Positions 26,492 to 36,911 are shown, numbered from the stretch's first letter. The stretch: 64,000 nucleotides of DNA from Coxiellaceae bacterium (GCA_029212925.1 JARGOB010000001.1:115183-179182), one strand, 5' to 3'. Notes: a model not told the origin generated them from the sequence alone. Numbers and translations: made by a program.

Positions 26492-28138
26492 GTGAATAAA
26501 TTATTGATTGTACTTTTGGGCTTTTTGACGTTTAACGGCGTTATAGCGCAATCATTTGATCCTTATTTGTCTCGCGCCAGTTCTGTTTATAATCAAAAGC
26601 TTAGTCAACCTGATGCGTTGCGTCAGTGGGTGGCGGATTTGCCCAAAGGCGGAGACCTGCATAATCATTTTACCGGTGCTATTTATCGCGACCAGTTGCT
26701 TCAAATAGCAGACAGTGACACTAAGCACACCAACTATTGTGCAAATATGTCGAATGATAAAGTGACTATCGATGATAATTGTATTAACGATCATGGCGAG
26801 TGGCTGCAAAAAATTCAGCCAGGCAGTGATAATTACCAGCAGTTAATTGACGCTTGGACCATGCAAGATTTTCATTATCAAGCGCCTGGGTTTGGTGAGT
26901 CACATTTTTTTGCCACCTTTGGTGAGGTAGGGGCACTGACCCATGACACGGATTATTATCCACAACTATTAGCCAATCTGATGCAGCAAGCCGCCAATGA
27001 GCACTTAAATTATTTAGAGTTCATGGTAGCGATGGACTCATACGATAAGCCACACTCCGCCGCAACGATGGGTAAGCAGTATCTGAAATCATTTGATACA
27101 CTGCAGTCAATTGACGCTTATCAAGTAAATAAAGCGGCTGACTTTTTGATCCAGAATGGTTTGTATGATCAAGTGGTATTACCACACATTATTAAGCCCA
27201 CCCGCAAGATGGTGGCCGATGCTAAGCAGTTATTGCATTGTGATGGCGGTAAGCACCAAGCCGCTGCTTGTAATGTGGTTGTGCGTTTTCAATATCAATT
27301 AATTCGCGTAACATCACCAAGCCAAGTGTTTGCCAGCATGGTCGCAGGGATATTAGCTAATCATTATGCGCCGGATTTATATGTTACTGAAAACTTAGTG
27401 GCGCCTGAAAGTGCTGCGAAATCGAATCAATATTATCAGCTGCAGATGCAAATGCTGAAATACCTTAACCAATACGCCGAACAGCGTTTTGGTCATCGGT
27501 TGTTGCTCAGTGAGCATGCCGGTGAATTAACAGCGAACGATACGGTTAAAGCAAACTTGCATGATCATATTTATCAAGCGATAAATGTTGCCGGCGCTGA
27601 TCGTATTGGTCATGGTGTAGATATTGGTTATGAGCTTAAATATTTTCCTGGTTTGTTAAAACAATTAGCCGATCAGCATAAGTTAATCGAAGTAAATCTA
27701 ACCTCTAACCAAGATATCTTGGGTGTTTGTGATGGCAAAGATTTTTGCATTGATGCTAGCCCAAATGTAAAAGGCTATCATCACCCATTGATGATGTATG
27801 TCAATAACCATGTGCCTGTAGCTTTGTCGACTGATGATCAGGGTGTGAGTAATACCAGTTTAACTAATGAGTATTACATGGCGGTATCGCGTTATCCGCT
27901 AAGCTATCAACAAATCAAAAACATTGATCGCAACAGTCTTTATTACGCTTTTATCCAAGGTAAAAATTTATGGCAAGATGCGAATTACCAACAACTGGTT
28001 GATGCTTGTAGTGAGGATAATCCTTATACTGAACAACAGCCGTCAAGCAGTTGCCAAGGCTTTTTGGATCACAGCCCTAAAGCAGAGCTGCAATGGCGAT
28101 TGGAGCAACAGTTCGCTGCGTTTGAGCGCAAGCAGTAG
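26492..28138 (+). CDS. Secreted adenosine deaminase, ADGF/ADA2 type
   Basis: Zinc enzyme converting adenosine or deoxyadenosine to inosine, here exported. A signal peptide (LLIVLLGFLTFNGVIAQ) starts at GTG 26492, preceded by GGAGG; an upstream ATG in frame (26429) would bury the signal and is rejected. Zinc and catalytic motifs are in order: DLHNHFTG (HxH), LSEHAGE (catalytic Glu region), RIGHGVD (His) and ALSTDDQGV (Asp pair). At about 548 residues it is longer than cytoplasmic Add and fits the ADGF/ADA2 group, common in eukaryotes and present in Legionella-like bacteria. Likely roles are purine salvage from the host or removal of signalling adenosine. Confidence 0.88.
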   Translation: MNKLLIVLLGFLTFNGVIAQSFDPYLSRASSVYNQKLSQPDALRQWVADLPKGGDLHNHFTGAIYRDQLLQIADSDTKHTNYCANMSNDKVTIDDNCINDHGEWLQKIQPGSDNYQQLIDAWTMQDFHYQAPGFGESHFFATFGEVGALTHDTDYYPQLLANLMQQAANEHLNYLEFMVAMDSYDKPHSAATMGKQYLKSFDTLQSIDAYQVNKAADFLIQNGLYDQVVLPHIIKPTRKMVADAKQLLHCDGGKHQAAACNVVVRFQYQLIRVTSPSQVFASMVAGILANHYAPDLYVTENLVAPESAAKSNQYYQLQMQMLKYLNQYAEQRFGHRLLLSEHAGELTANDTVKANLHDHIYQAINVAGADRIGHGVDIGYELKYFPGLLKQLADQHKLIEVNLTSNQDILGVCDGKDFCIDASPNVKGYHHPLMMYVNNHVPVALSTDDQGVSNTSLTNEYYMAVSRYPLSYQQIKNIDRNSLYYAFIQGKNLWQDANYQQLVDACSEDNPYTEQQPSSSCQGFLDHSPKAELQWRLEQQFAAFERKQ

Positions 28139-28154
28139 CTATAAGTTACTGATG

Positions 28155-28784
28155 CTACGCAGCGGGTGCGGTAAGGTTTGGGTGGGAGGTGTCGTCATCA
28201 TCCGATTCGTCGCCTGATTCTTCGTCTGAAGAGCAATTAAATGAAATAAAAGGGGTTGCTGGTGAAGTTGGGGGGGGTGTACTTTCTCCAGGCAAAATGA
28301 CAGGCGCAGGTGTGAATATGCTTATTGCTGGCGCTGCAGTTGCGGCCGATTTTTCTTCTTTTTCTTCTGCATCTGCTTTTTCTTCACCGGTTCTATCAGC
28401 AATGAATTGTTGAGTTGTCTCCCTGAGTTGATTGACGCTATCTATAAAATCATTTAGTAGGTTAGTAATGCTGAGACCCGTTGCAGCTAATAGTGTTGCT
28501 TCAAATTCACCATCACAGGTCATACGGAATTCCAGTAATTTCTCTACTTGATTAGATAAGTTGTCATACAAGCTGGCATGGGCAACTGGCAGTGGGGTGC
28601 TATTGTCATCCTGTCTATAGAAAGCTGATATCACGTTATGTATATCCATAATGTTTGACCGGCAGGCGACGAGGGTCAGTTGAAAGTAGTCTAATCGGTT
28701 GTCTCTGAATAAAGCTTGATTGTCTCTGTATATACGAGTTAAAGCGTTGTGGTCTCGTCTTGCGTTGTCGTATGCTTCTCTCAT
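28155..28784 (-). CDS. Orphan protein with acidic, Ser/Pro-rich C-terminus
   Basis: Not recognised. A 209-residue, mostly helical soluble-looking protein (residues 1-135), then an Ala/Pro/Thr-rich linker and a very acidic serine-rich segment (CSSDEESGDESDDDD). No signal peptide or membrane segment. It converges with the ADGF gene. A minus-strand TATAAT (28822-28817) and an overlapping PmrA-like box (28849-28833) lie upstream. The composition and promoter resemble Legionella effector genes, but no domain supports a function. Confidence 0.65.
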   Translation of the reverse strand: MREAYDNARRDHNALTRIYRDNQALFRDNRLDYFQLTLVACRSNIMDIHNVISAFYRQDDNSTPLPVAHASLYDNLSNQVEKLLEFRMTCDGEFEATLLAATGLSITNLLNDFIDSVNQLRETTQQFIADRTGEEKADAEEKEEKSAATAAPAISIFTPAPVILPGESTPPPTSPATPFISFNCSSDEESGDESDDDDTSHPNLTAPAA

Positions 28785-28816
28785 GTCTCTTTCAGCTCAT
28801 AATTAATAGAAATATT

Positions 28817-28849
28817 ATTATAGTCAAACAATATTAATGTATTCTTAAA
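28817..28849 (-). promoter_or_regulatory. Promoter with PmrA-like box for the acidic orphan gene
   Basis: On the minus strand TTTAAG-AATAC-ATTAAT (28849-28833; TTAA-N7-TTAA) lies 10 bp upstream of a perfect TATAAT (28822-28817). The box thus covers the -35 region, as in PmrA-activated promoters. The gene starts at 28784. Confidence 0.55.
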
Positions 28850-28966
28850 CTATTTCACTTATTTATACGTGAATAGCTGAGCCACTCTCCAGAATGCGTT
28901 GAGCGCTGGTTGAAACCTGTTATAATTGCTGGCTATTTTGCTTAAACAGATGGATATAAAGAAATT

Positions 28967-30880
28967 ATGCCTAACGTAACGCTTGCCGATAACAGTGTTA
29001 AACAGTTCGATGAAGTGGTCACCTGCGCCGAAGTGGCAGCAGCAATTGGGCCGGGTCTGGCCAAAGCGGCAATTGCCGCTGAAGTCGATGGTCAGTTAGT
29101 GGATTTGAGCCATCAAATTACCGCTGACAGTCAATTACGTTTGATCACCACTAAAGATGACGAGAGCCAAGAGATTATTCGTCATTCAACGGCGCATTTA
29201 TTGGCACAGGCAGTGAAGGAGTTATATCCCTCTTGTCAGATTACGATTGGCCCCGTGATTGACGATGGCTTCTATTACGATATCGCATTTGAACGCTCAT
29301 TTACGCCAGAAGATCTTGATGTTATCGAAAAGAAAATGGCTGAATTGGCCAAACAAAATTTTGATATCACGCGTCGTGAATTAAGTCGTGATGAAGCAGT
29401 AAAATTATTTGAAAGCATGGGCGAACATTACAAAGTGCAAATCATTAAAGACTTGCCTGCTGATGAGGCCTTGTCCGTGTATCAGCAAGGTGACTTCGTT
29501 GATTTATGTCGCGGCCCGCATGTACCAAATACCCGCTTTTTACAGGCTTTTAAGCTGATGAAGCTAGCCGGTGCCTATTGGCGCGGCGACAGCAATAATG
29601 AAATGCTACAACGTATTTATGGCACCGCGTGGGCGGATAAAAAACAATTAAAAGCGTATTTGCATCGTTTAGCCGAAGCGGAAAAGCGCGACCATCGCAA
29701 ATTGGCGACATCGATGGATTTATTCCACTTGCAACAAGAAGCGCCTGGTATGATCTTTTGGCATCCGAACGGTTGGACGTTGAATAGCACGCTGCGTGAT
29801 TATGTGCGTCAAGTGCAAACCGATGCTGGTTACCAAGAGGTGAATACGCCGATGTTGGTCGATAACCACTTATGGGAGTTGTCAGGCCATACCTCAAAAT
29901 TCGATGATGATATGTTTGTTACGCCATCAGAGAACCGTGACTATATCGTCAAGCCGATGAACTGCCCGTGCCACGTGCAAATCTATAACCAAAAGCTGCG
30001 CAGTTACCGTGACCTGCCAATCCGTTATGCCGAATTTGGCTCTTGTCATCGTAATGAGCCATCAGGCACGCTGCATGGTCTGATGCGTCTGCGAGGCTTT
30101 GTGCAAGATGATGCGCATATCTTCTGTACTGAAGATCAAATTCATGCCGAGACGACCGCTTTTATTGATCAAATTTATAATGTATATCAATCGCTTGGCT
30201 TTGATTCGGTGATTGTTAAGCTATCGACTCGTCCTGAGAAACGTGTAGGCTCAGAAGAGCAGTGGGATAAATCAGAAGGCATTTTAGCGCAGATCTTAAA
30301 TGATGCCGGTCTCGATTGGGACTATAACCCCGGTGAAGGCGCGTTTTATGGTCCTAAGGTCGAGTTTTCGCTCAAAGATTGCCTAGGCCGCGTATGGCAA
30401 TGCGGTACCATCCAAGTCGATCCATCGACACCCAGCCGATTGGGTGCCACCTATATCGCCGAGGATGGCTCAAAGCAGGTGCCTTATATGCTCCACCGGG
30501 CTATGTTGGGCTCATTGGAGCGCTTCTTGGGTATCTTGTTAGAAGAGCATGCTGGTAAATTACCGCTCTGGTTAGCACCAATCCAGTTAGTTATTATGAA
30601 CATTTCGGACGCTCAAGCGGATTTTTGTGTTGAATTGGACAAAAAATTGAAAAAATATGGATTTAAAGTGCGATTAGACTTGAGAAATGAGAAGATCGGC
30701 TTTAAAATTCGCGAGCACACTTTAGCCAAAGTACCTTATCAGCTAATTATCGGCGATAAAGAAATTGCCGATGGTGTGTTTGCGTTACGAGCACAGGATG
30801 GCAGCCAGGTAGAAGGGCAATCATTTGAACAACTGGTTGACTATTTACAGGCTGAGATCGATCGTAAAAGCAAAGCGTAG
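28967..30880 (+). CDS. thrS: Threonyl-tRNA synthetase
   Basis: Class II synthetase charging tRNA-Thr. The 637 residues are of family length: TGS domain (1-60), editing domain with [11 protein letters not shown] (zinc-type HxxxH, about residue 73), catalytic core with MNCPCH (zinc cysteine, about 333), [18 protein letters not shown] (motif 2), [18 protein letters not shown] (motif 3), and a C-terminal anticodon-binding domain. It heads the conserved thrS-infC-rpmI-rplT-pheST-ihfA block. Confidence 0.97.
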   Translation: MPNVTLADNSVKQFDEVVTCAEVAAAIGPGLAKAAIAAEVDGQLVDLSHQITADSQLRLITTKDDESQEIIRHSTAHLLAQAVKELYPSCQITIGPVIDDGFYYDIAFERSFTPEDLDVIEKKMAELAKQNFDITRRELSRDEAVKLFESMGEHYKVQIIKDLPADEALSVYQQGDFVDLCRGPHVPNTRFLQAFKLMKLAGAYWRGDSNNEMLQRIYGTAWADKKQLKAYLHRLAEAEKRDHRKLATSMDLFHLQQEAPGMIFWHPNGWTLNSTLRDYVRQVQTDAGYQEVNTPMLVDNHLWELSGHTSKFDDDMFVTPSENRDYIVKPMNCPCHVQIYNQKLRSYRDLPIRYAEFGSCHRNEPSGTLHGLMRLRGFVQDDAHIFCTEDQIHAETTAFIDQIYNVYQSLGFDSVIVKLSTRPEKRVGSEEQWDKSEGILAQILNDAGLDWDYNPGEGAFYGPKVEFSLKDCLGRVWQCGTIQVDPSTPSRLGATYIAEDGSKQVPYMLHRAMLGSLERFLGILLEEHAGKLPLWLAPIQLVIMNISDAQADFCVELDKKLKKYGFKVRLDLRNEKIGFKIREHTLAKVPYQLIIGDKEIADGVFALRAQDGSQVEGQSFEQLVDYLQAEIDRKSKA

Positions 30881-30966
30881 CTGCTTAGTCATGGGCCAAA
30901 AGCCGGCAACATCACCGGTATGACTCTGCCGTTACAAGTATTTAATAAACAATGAGGATATAGGCC

Positions 30967-31566
30967 ATCAGAAATTCGACAAAGAAAACTCGAGTTAATC
31001 AACAGATTCGAGTACCTGAGGTCCGGTTAATAGATGAAAATGGGGACCAGGTTGGCATTGTGAAGACTGTATCAGCTCTGAAAAGATCAGAAGATGCAGG
31101 TCTAGATTTAGTTGAAATATCACCTAATGCAGAGCCTCCTGTCTGCCGTATCATGGATTACGGAAAATTTCAGTTCCAAGCGAATAAGAAGCGAACTGAG
31201 CAACGTAAAAAACAAAAACAGACCCAGGTAAAAGAAATTAAATTCCGTCCAGCGACTGATATTGGCGATTACAATATCAAGCTACGGAAGATAAAAACTT
31301 TCTTAGAGCATGGTGATAAAGTCAAAGTGACGTTACGATTCCGCGGCCGCGAAATGCAGCATCGTGAATTGGGTATGGACATCTTACGTCGAGTGCAACG
31401 TGATTTGCACGACTTGGTTACCGTTGAACAACAACCCAAAGCCGAAGGACGGCAAATGGGAATGGTTCTTGCCCCTGTTAAGGCAGAAACTGTTGTTAAG
31501 AAAAAACCAGAGACGACAAATGAACAAACAATAGGTGGAGAGAAAGATGCCCAAGATGAAAAGTAA
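30967..31566 (+). CDS. infC: Translation initiation factor IF-3, AUC start
   Basis: IF-3 binds the 30S subunit and checks start codons. No ATG, GTG or TTG gives a full N-terminus: the frame opens after a TAG at 30961, and ATC at 30967 sits 8 bases after AGGA. The product then begins [22 protein letters not shown], as in IF-3 proteins. E. coli infC starts at AUU and is autoregulated through that rare codon; an AUC start implies the same control. A GTG at 31060 would remove 31 conserved residues. At 199 residues there is a C-terminal extension of about 20 beyond the usual 180. The last 20 bp overlap rpmI. Confidence 0.92.
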   Translation: MRNSTKKTRVNQQIRVPEVRLIDENGDQVGIVKTVSALKRSEDAGLDLVEISPNAEPPVCRIMDYGKFQFQANKKRTEQRKKQKQTQVKEIKFRPATDIGDYNIKLRKIKTFLEHGDKVKVTLRFRGREMQHRELGMDILRRVQRDLHDLVTVEQQPKAEGRQMGMVLAPVKAETVVKKKPETTNEQTIGGEKDAQDEK

Positions 31567-31741
31567 CAGCGGCGCTGCAAAGCGTTTTAAAAGAACTGGT
31601 AGCGGTGCGTTAAAACGCCGTAAAGCTAACCGTAATCACATTTTGACGAAGAAAGGTCCAAAGCGTAAACGCCATTTGCGTGGCTTGAGCAGTCCTCATA
31701 AAAATGATGTTAAAGGCATCGAAAAGATGTTGGTTGATTAA
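31547..31741 (+). CDS. rpmI: 50S ribosomal protein L35
   Basis: 64 residues, [15 protein letters not shown] at the start and the basic [14 protein letters not shown] core typical of bL35. ATG 31547 is preceded by GGAGAG and overlaps the end of infC by 20 bp, indicating translational coupling. A GTG 12 bp upstream is in frame but not needed. Confidence 0.96.
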   Translation: MPKMKSNSGAAKRFKRTGSGALKRRKANRNHILTKKGPKRKRHLRGLSSPHKNDVKGIEKMLVD

Positions 31742-31749
31742 TTAATACT

Positions 31750-31777
31750 GTCATCCCGGACTTGATCCGGGAACCAG
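31750..31777. repeat. GTCATCCCGG palindrome inside the rpmI-rplT interval
   Basis: GTCATCCCGGACTTGATCC followed by GGGAACCAG: a complete family member of 28 bp between two ribosomal protein genes, 28 bp before rplT. Confidence 0.8.
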
Positions 31778-31805
31778 AAAGAATATAAAACAGAGGAGTG
31801 TAACA

Positions 31806-32165
31806 ATGCCAAGAGTAAAACGCGGTGTAACAGCAAGAGCCCGCCATAAAAAAGTCATGAAGAAAGCCAAAGGTTATTACGGTGCACGTAGTCGTGTGTA
31901 TCGCGTAGCTAAACAGGCCGTTATTAAAGCCGCACAATATGCGTATCGCGATCGTCGTCAACGCAAACGTCAATTCCGTTCTTTGTGGATTGTGCGTATC
32001 AATGCCGCTGCACGTGAGTGTGATATCAGCTACAGCCAATTGATTAACGGTTTAACCAAAGCCGGTATCGAAGTGGATCGTAAAAACTTAGCTGATTTAG
32101 CAATTCAAGATAAAGCAGCATTTGCAAAATTAGCAGAGATGGCTAAGTCTGCATTAGCCGCTTAG
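31806..32165 (+). CDS. rplT: 50S ribosomal protein L20
   Basis: 119 residues of bL20: basic N-terminus [36 protein letters not shown], then the compact C-terminal domain ([17 protein letters not shown]). AGAGGAG gives the ribosome site. L20 represses this operon in E. coli by binding mRNA; the inserted palindrome just upstream may alter that region. Confidence 0.97.
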   Translation: MPRVKRGVTARARHKKVMKKAKGYYGARSRVYRVAKQAVIKAAQYAYRDRRQRKRQFRSLWIVRINAAARECDISYSQLINGLTKAGIEVDRKNLADLAIQDKAAFAKLAEMAKSALAA

Positions 32166-32225
32166 TTAGGCTTTATGTTAACCCGTCATTGGGTCGTTAA
32201 ATGGCAATTGTATGGGTTAACTGCG

Positions 32226-32298
32226 GCTAAGTATGGGGGTATAGGTCACGCGCGCAGTTTTCGTGTTTGAGCACGAGACCTATACCCCTATGCTTAGC
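32226..32298 (+). promoter_or_regulatory. 22-bp hairpin in the rplT-pheS interval
   Basis: 32226-32247 and 32277-32298 pair over 22 bp, with only two differences and both as G-U wobbles; the 29-nt loop is GC-rich at its start. No U-run follows, so it is not an ordinary terminator. It sits 48 bp before pheS, where E. coli has the pheM attenuator; no Phe-rich leader peptide is evident. Confidence 0.6.
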
Positions 32299-32345
32299 CA
32301 CTTCCCAGACTATATTATTTGACGAATACAAATACGGATAGCACC

Positions 32346-33365
32346 ATGCAAGACCAAGTCGATACACTTCTATCAGATGCCAAACAAGCCATCGTTGCCA
32401 CCCAACAAATGGATGAGATTGAATCACTTCGTGTTCAATATCTAGGTAAGAAAGGCCAACTCACCGAATTACTGAAACAAGTAAGCTCATTGCCAGGCGA
32501 ACAGCGTCCAGTCATGGGTAAAGCCGTGAATGTAGCCAAAAAAGAAATTCAACAGCTGCTTGATCAGCAGCAACAAAGATTGCAACAAGCCGAAAGCGCT
32601 GAGAAATTAAAGGCTGAAACCATCGATGTAACTTTGCCGGGACGACAGTCAGCCCGCGGAAGTTTTCATCCGGTGGCGCGAGTGCGCCAACGTGCCGAGC
32701 AATTATTACGAAGTGCAGGTTTTGAAGTATGCGAAGGTCCAGAAATTGAAGATGAAAAGCATAATTTTGAAGCACTCAATATTCCTGATACGCACCCGGC
32801 GCGTGCGATGGCTGATACGTTTTATTTAGAAAATGAGATGTTGTTGCGTACGCACACATCACCAGTGCAAATTCGTACGATGTTAGAGCAAAAGCCGCCA
32901 CTAAAAATTATTGCGCCAGGTCGTGTGTTTCGTCGTGATTCAGATAATACCCATACACCGATGTTTCACCAACTAGAAGGTTTAGTGGTCGATGAACATT
33001 GCACGTTTGCTGAATTAAAAGGTTTATTAAAGCGCTTTATGTCAGCGTTTTTTGAAATGGAATTAGAGCTGCGCTTTCGTCCGTCTTATTTCCCATTTAC
33101 CGAGCCTTCGGCAGAGGTCGATATCCAATGCACCAGTTGCATGGGCGATGGTTGCCGTGGTTGTGGTAACAGTGGTTGGTTGGAAGTGTTGGGTTGCGGT
33201 ATGGTGCACCCCAATGTGTTAACTAATGTTGGTATCGATCCGAATAAATACAGCGGTTACGCCTTTGGAATGGGCTTAGATCGTTTAGCGATGCTGCGTT
33301 ACAAGATTTCAGATTTACGACTGATGTTCGAAAATGATAGTCGTTTCTTACAACAGTTTTCATAA
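32346..33365 (+). CDS. pheS: Phenylalanyl-tRNA synthetase alpha subunit
   Basis: Catalytic subunit of the alpha2-beta2 enzyme. 339 residues from ATG 32346; a TTG nine codons earlier is in frame but adds an unlikely N-terminus. N-terminal coiled coil (1-100), then motif 1 region [15 protein letters not shown], motif 2 [25 protein letters not shown] block near residue 200, and the C-terminal motif 3 [13 protein letters not shown]. pheT follows after 12 bp. Confidence 0.96.
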   Translation: MQDQVDTLLSDAKQAIVATQQMDEIESLRVQYLGKKGQLTELLKQVSSLPGEQRPVMGKAVNVAKKEIQQLLDQQQQRLQQAESAEKLKAETIDVTLPGRQSARGSFHPVARVRQRAEQLLRSAGFEVCEGPEIEDEKHNFEALNIPDTHPARAMADTFYLENEMLLRTHTSPVQIRTMLEQKPPLKIIAPGRVFRRDSDNTHTPMFHQLEGLVVDEHCTFAELKGLLKRFMSAFFEMELELRFRPSYFPFTEPSAEVDIQCTSCMGDGCRGCGNSGWLEVLGCGMVHPNVLTNVGIDPNKYSGYAFGMGLDRLAMLRYKISDLRLMFENDSRFLQQFS

Positions 33366-33377
33366 GGATCCCTAGCA

Positions 33378-35747
33378 ATGAGAGTCAGCGAACAATGGTT
33401 GCAGCGGTGGGTTGAACCCAACCTAAGTACAGAACAATTATCCGATCGATTAACCATGTTAGGTTTAGAAGTGGATAAGGTTGAGCCGGTCAGTGGTGAG
33501 TTTAGCGGTGTGGTTGTCGCTTTAATAGCCAGTGCGGAAAAACATCCCGACGCCGATCGTTTAAATGTATGCAAAGTGGATACCGGTAATGGTGAATTAA
33601 CCGATGTCGTTTGTGGTGGCAGCAATGTGCGTCAAGGGTTAAAAGTGGCGTTTGCACAAGTGGGTGCGGTATTGCCAGGCAACTTTAAAATCAAAAAAGC
33701 TAAACTGCGCGGTGTGCCTTCGCATGGCATGATTTGTTCTGAAAAAGAATTAGGTTTAGGTGATGGTGATGCCGGTTGCATTATGGAGTTACCTTCAGAT
33801 GCGCCATTAGGTAAAACTGTGCATGATTATTTGGGTTTAGACGATAACGTATTCGATATTGAGTTGACGCCTAATCGCGGTGATTGTTTAAGCATTCGCG
33901 GTATCGCACGTGATGTCGCCGCTGATATGGATTTGCCATACAGTGAGCCCGAGGTGCAACTGCAATCAAACAGTATTGATGATCAAGTTCAAGTACACTT
34001 GGATGCACCTGAGCGTTGTTCGCATTATGTCGGTCGCGTGATTCGTGGTGTGAATAATGAAATTACTACGCCAATATGGATGCAGGAAGCTTTACGTCGT
34101 GCTGGCTTACGTTCGATTCACTTTTTAGTTGATGTGACTAACTTTGTGATGCTGGAATGGGGGCAACCCATGCATGCGTTTGACTTAACTAAGTTAAGCG
34201 GTGATATCCATGTGCGCATGGCGACTCAAGGTGAAAAGCTGACTTTATTGGATGAGCAAGAAGTGACCTTGGATACTGAGTCGTTAGTGATTGCTGATGA
34301 AAAGCAAGCGCTGGCATTAGCAGGTGTGATGGGGGGGCAGTCGAGTGCGGTGGATGCCACAACTAACGATATATTTTTAGAAAGTGCTTATTTTGCACCA
34401 GCACCATTAATGTTAACTGCGCGTCGCTTTGGTTTACAAACCGATTCATCGTATCGTTTTGAGCGCGGTGTAGATTATCAATTACAGACTAAAGCGATTG
34501 AACGTGCCAGTGAATTAATTGTGCAATTAGCCGGCGGTGAATTAGGTCCAGTGACGGAAGCTAGAGATGATGGTCATATACCAACTGCTGCTGTGGTTGA
34601 ATTACAACGTGGCACCTTTGAGCGTTTGGTGGGCATTAGCCTAGAAGACGATCAGGTTGCTGCCATTCTGACCCGCTTGGGTATGCAGGTTGAGGCACAT
34701 GATAATGGTTGGACTGTTACAGTGCCGAGCTATCGTTCGGATATCACCATGGAAGCTGATGTGGTTGAGGAGCTTACACGCATTTATGGTTACAACAATA
34801 TTCCCAGTCATACCGGCAAGATGCCAGCTGAACTTAGCGAGATAGTTGAGACGCATAAGGGGCAGTATCAATGGCTAGAGGCGATGGTCGCTTTACATTA
34901 TGACCAGGCGATGAACTATCCATTTATTTCAGAGCAAGCACAAATTTTGTTCGATGGTGATAAGCCGTTACATTTGTCCAACCCGATGGCCAGTGATATG
35001 GCAGTGATGCGTACCAGTTTGTTGCCAGGATTGATCAATAATGTAGAGCATAACCTTAAGCGCCAACAAGACACCGTGCGTTTGTTTGAATATGGTGCAT
35101 GTTTCCAGCTGCAGGCTGATAAAACCGTTAAGCAAGATCAGCGATTAGCCGCTGTGATAGCGGGCCATGCTAATCCTTTGCAGTGGGGTAAAGACAAGCG
35201 CCAAGTTGATTTCTACGATATCAAAGGCGATGTTGAAACATTATTATCCAAGTGGGGTGTTGGTTTTGAGCGTGCAGAGCTGGAGTATTTGCACCCAGGT
35301 CGCTCAGTTAATGTAATGGTTGATGGTAAAGTGATAGGTTGCATTGGTCAGTTACATCCTGAGCTGCAAAAGCAGCATGGCCTCAAGACTGAGGTATATA
35401 TTATGGAGCTAGTGGTGTCTGAATTGGCAGATACTAAGCTAGCTGAATTCAAATTAATCTCGAAATTTCCTGAAATGAAGCGTGATTTAGCCATTATTGT
35501 GCCTGACCATGTGGCTGCTAAAGAAATAGTTGAAACTATTCATGCGGTTGGTGGGGATATTTTAAAAAGTTGTGCTATTTTTGATATGTACAAAGGGGGC
35601 TCTGTTATTGAAGGTTCGAAAAGTGTTGCACTCGAACTGGTATTTCAGGATAGCGACCGCACATTGGTTGATGAGGACGTAAATTCTGTTATACATAATA
35701 TAGTTAATGAGTTACAATCAATATTTAATGCACAATTGAGGGCGTAA
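33378..35747 (+). CDS. pheT: Phenylalanyl-tRNA synthetase beta subunit
   Basis: 789 residues of expected length. N-terminal tRNA-binding (EMAP-like) domain at about 40-150 ([32 protein letters not shown]), B3/B4 editing domain (about 210-375), B5 domain (about 400-470), catalytic-like core with YPFIS, and a C-terminal ferredoxin-fold anticodon-binding domain ([12 protein letters not shown]). ihfA starts 2 bp after its stop. Confidence 0.96.
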   Translation: MRVSEQWLQRWVEPNLSTEQLSDRLTMLGLEVDKVEPVSGEFSGVVVALIASAEKHPDADRLNVCKVDTGNGELTDVVCGGSNVRQGLKVAFAQVGAVLPGNFKIKKAKLRGVPSHGMICSEKELGLGDGDAGCIMELPSDAPLGKTVHDYLGLDDNVFDIELTPNRGDCLSIRGIARDVAADMDLPYSEPEVQLQSNSIDDQVQVHLDAPERCSHYVGRVIRGVNNEITTPIWMQEALRRAGLRSIHFLVDVTNFVMLEWGQPMHAFDLTKLSGDIHVRMATQGEKLTLLDEQEVTLDTESLVIADEKQALALAGVMGGQSSAVDATTNDIFLESAYFAPAPLMLTARRFGLQTDSSYRFERGVDYQLQTKAIERASELIVQLAGGELGPVTEARDDGHIPTAAVVELQRGTFERLVGISLEDDQVAAILTRLGMQVEAHDNGWTVTVPSYRSDITMEADVVEELTRIYGYNNIPSHTGKMPAELSEIVETHKGQYQWLEAMVALHYDQAMNYPFISEQAQILFDGDKPLHLSNPMASDMAVMRTSLLPGLINNVEHNLKRQQDTVRLFEYGACFQLQADKTVKQDQRLAAVIAGHANPLQWGKDKRQVDFYDIKGDVETLLSKWGVGFERAELEYLHPGRSVNVMVDGKVIGCIGQLHPELQKQHGLKTEVYIMELVVSELADTKLAEFKLISKFPEMKRDLAIIVPDHVAAKEIVETIHAVGGDILKSCAIFDMYKGGSVIEGSKSVALELVFQDSDRTLVDEDVNSVIHNIVNELQSIFNAQLRA

Positions 35748-35749
35748 AT

Positions 35750-36058
35750 ATGGCACTCACAAAGGCAGATCTATCAGAACATCTCTTTGAGGTGTTGGGG
35801 TTGAACAAGCGCGAAGCAAAGGAACTCGTCGAGTTATTCTTTGAGGAAGTGCGTTACTGTTTAGCACATGGCGAAGTAGTGAAATTATCAGGCTTTGGTA
35901 ATTTTAATCTACGTGATAAATCGGAACGACCAGGACGGAATCCGAAGACCGGTGAGGATATTCCAATCACCGCGAGACGGGTAGTGACTTTCCGTGCTGG
36001 GCATAAATTGAAATCCAGGGTGGAAAGCAATGTCAAGCCAGAAGAGCAAACGGATTGA
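35750..36058 (+). CDS. ihfA: Integration host factor alpha subunit
   Basis: 102-residue HU/IHF-family DNA-bending protein. [13 protein letters not shown] at the start, [14 protein letters not shown] in the dimer core, and the beta-arm [18 protein letters not shown] with the DNA-intercalating proline. The position after pheT is the classic one for ihfA. Its end overlaps the MerR gene by 29 bp. Confidence 0.96.
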   Translation: MALTKADLSEHLFEVLGLNKREAKELVELFFEEVRYCLAHGEVVKLSGFGNFNLRDKSERPGRNPKTGEDIPITARRVVTFRAGHKLKSRVESNVKPEEQTD

Positions 36059-36422
36059 AGCTGAAAGCTGGACGATTCCGGATATTCCAGACAAAGTTTA
36101 TTTCACTATCGGTGAAGTAGCTAAGTTATGTAACCTCAAACCGCATGTATTGCGTTATTGGGAGCAGGAATTTCCGCAACTCAGTCCAACCAAGCGTCGT
36201 GGCAATCGCCGTTATTACCAACGCAAAGATGTTGAATTGGTGTTTATGATTAAAACCTTGCTTTATCAGCAAGGTTTTACTATCGAAGGTGCACGTCAAC
36301 AAATCACCGCGTTGCGTAAACAAACCGGCTCATCTAAAACGACTGGCACTGGACGTAAAGAAAAACTCAAAACAGCCGTGGCTGATCTTGAACGTTTATT
36401 AGGATCGCTGGAAGAAGTGTAA
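36030..36422 (+). CDS. MerR-family transcriptional regulator
   Basis: 130 residues with a winged helix-turn-helix near 25-95 ([28 protein letters not shown] split over the recognition helix, then [14 protein letters not shown]). A short C-terminal region lacks cysteines, so metal sensing is not suggested. The overlap with ihfA and GGTGGAAAG upstream imply coupled translation. A MerR gene after ihfA is a common arrangement in Legionella- and Pseudomonas-type genomes; its targets are unknown. Confidence 0.88.
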   Translation: MSSQKSKRIEAESWTIPDIPDKVYFTIGEVAKLCNLKPHVLRYWEQEFPQLSPTKRRGNRRYYQRKDVELVFMIKTLLYQQGFTIEGARQQITALRKQTGSSKTTGTGRKEKLKTAVADLERLLGSLEEV

Positions 36423-36435
36423 GTTCATTTCCTGC

Positions 36436-36621
36436 TTATGGTGAGGGTGGTGGAGTTTCATTCACTGAGGCAGATTCGACATCAGACACACTGTGAGCAT
36501 CATCTTCAGGTACGTCAAAGTCGCAGCAAGCATAGCAATACAACGCTAAAGCAACAACACTGACTAATCCCGCGCCAGCAACTATTAAACCCATAAATGC
36601 CGCTTTATCGTCTTGGTCCAT
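36436..36621 (-). CDS. Small cysteine-rich single-pass membrane protein, copy A
   Basis: 61 residues: short acidic N-terminus, one membrane segment (about 9-29), the juxtamembrane cysteines YCYACCDFD, an acidic DDAHSVSDVESA stretch and a Pro-rich end. Clearly paralogous to the gene at 36681 (DDAHSV.DVE and YACC shared). The 35 bp before its ATG, including AGAGAGG, are almost identical to those of that copy, so this is a recent tandem duplication. Function unknown. Confidence 0.65.
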   Translation of the reverse strand: MDQDDKAAFMGLIVAGAGLVSVVALALYCYACCDFDVPEDDAHSVSDVESASVNETPPPSP

Positions 36622-36680
36622 AATTATTGCCTCTCTTTAGTTGTATTACTTGTAAATTATCACTTATATACAATCCTATC

Positions 36681-36872
36681 TTATGCTGCTGATGGTGAAG
36701 GGGATGCAGGCGCTGTGCCAGCTTCGACATCAGTAACACTGTGAGCATCATCATTTTCAGGTATATCAAAGTAGCAGCAAGCATAACAACACATTGCTGT
36801 AATACCACCACAGATGAGTACACTGCCTGCAATCACTATAGCCATCAATTGCATTTTTGCTTCATGATCCAT
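36681..36872 (-). CDS. Small cysteine-rich single-pass membrane protein, copy B
   Basis: 63 residues: MDHEAKMQLMA start, one membrane segment (about 9-30), MCCYACCYFDIPEN after it, then NDDAHSVTDVEAG and a Pro/Ser-rich end. It shares the promoter-proximal and ribosome-site region (AGAGAGGTAATAATT) with copy A. The cysteine cluster next to the membrane would suit lipid modification or metal or disulfide chemistry; none is proven. Confidence 0.65.
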   Translation of the reverse strand: MDHEAKMQLMAIVIAGSVLICGGITAMCCYACCYFDIPENDDAHSVTDVEAGTAPASPSPSAA

Positions 36873-36911
36873 AATTATTACCTCTCTTTAGTTGTATTAT
36901 TGATTGAGTTT

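Noticed and set aside
31060..31566. infC starting at GTG 31060
   Set aside because: This would remove the conserved N-terminal 31 residues of IF-3; the AUC start has a well-placed ribosome site.
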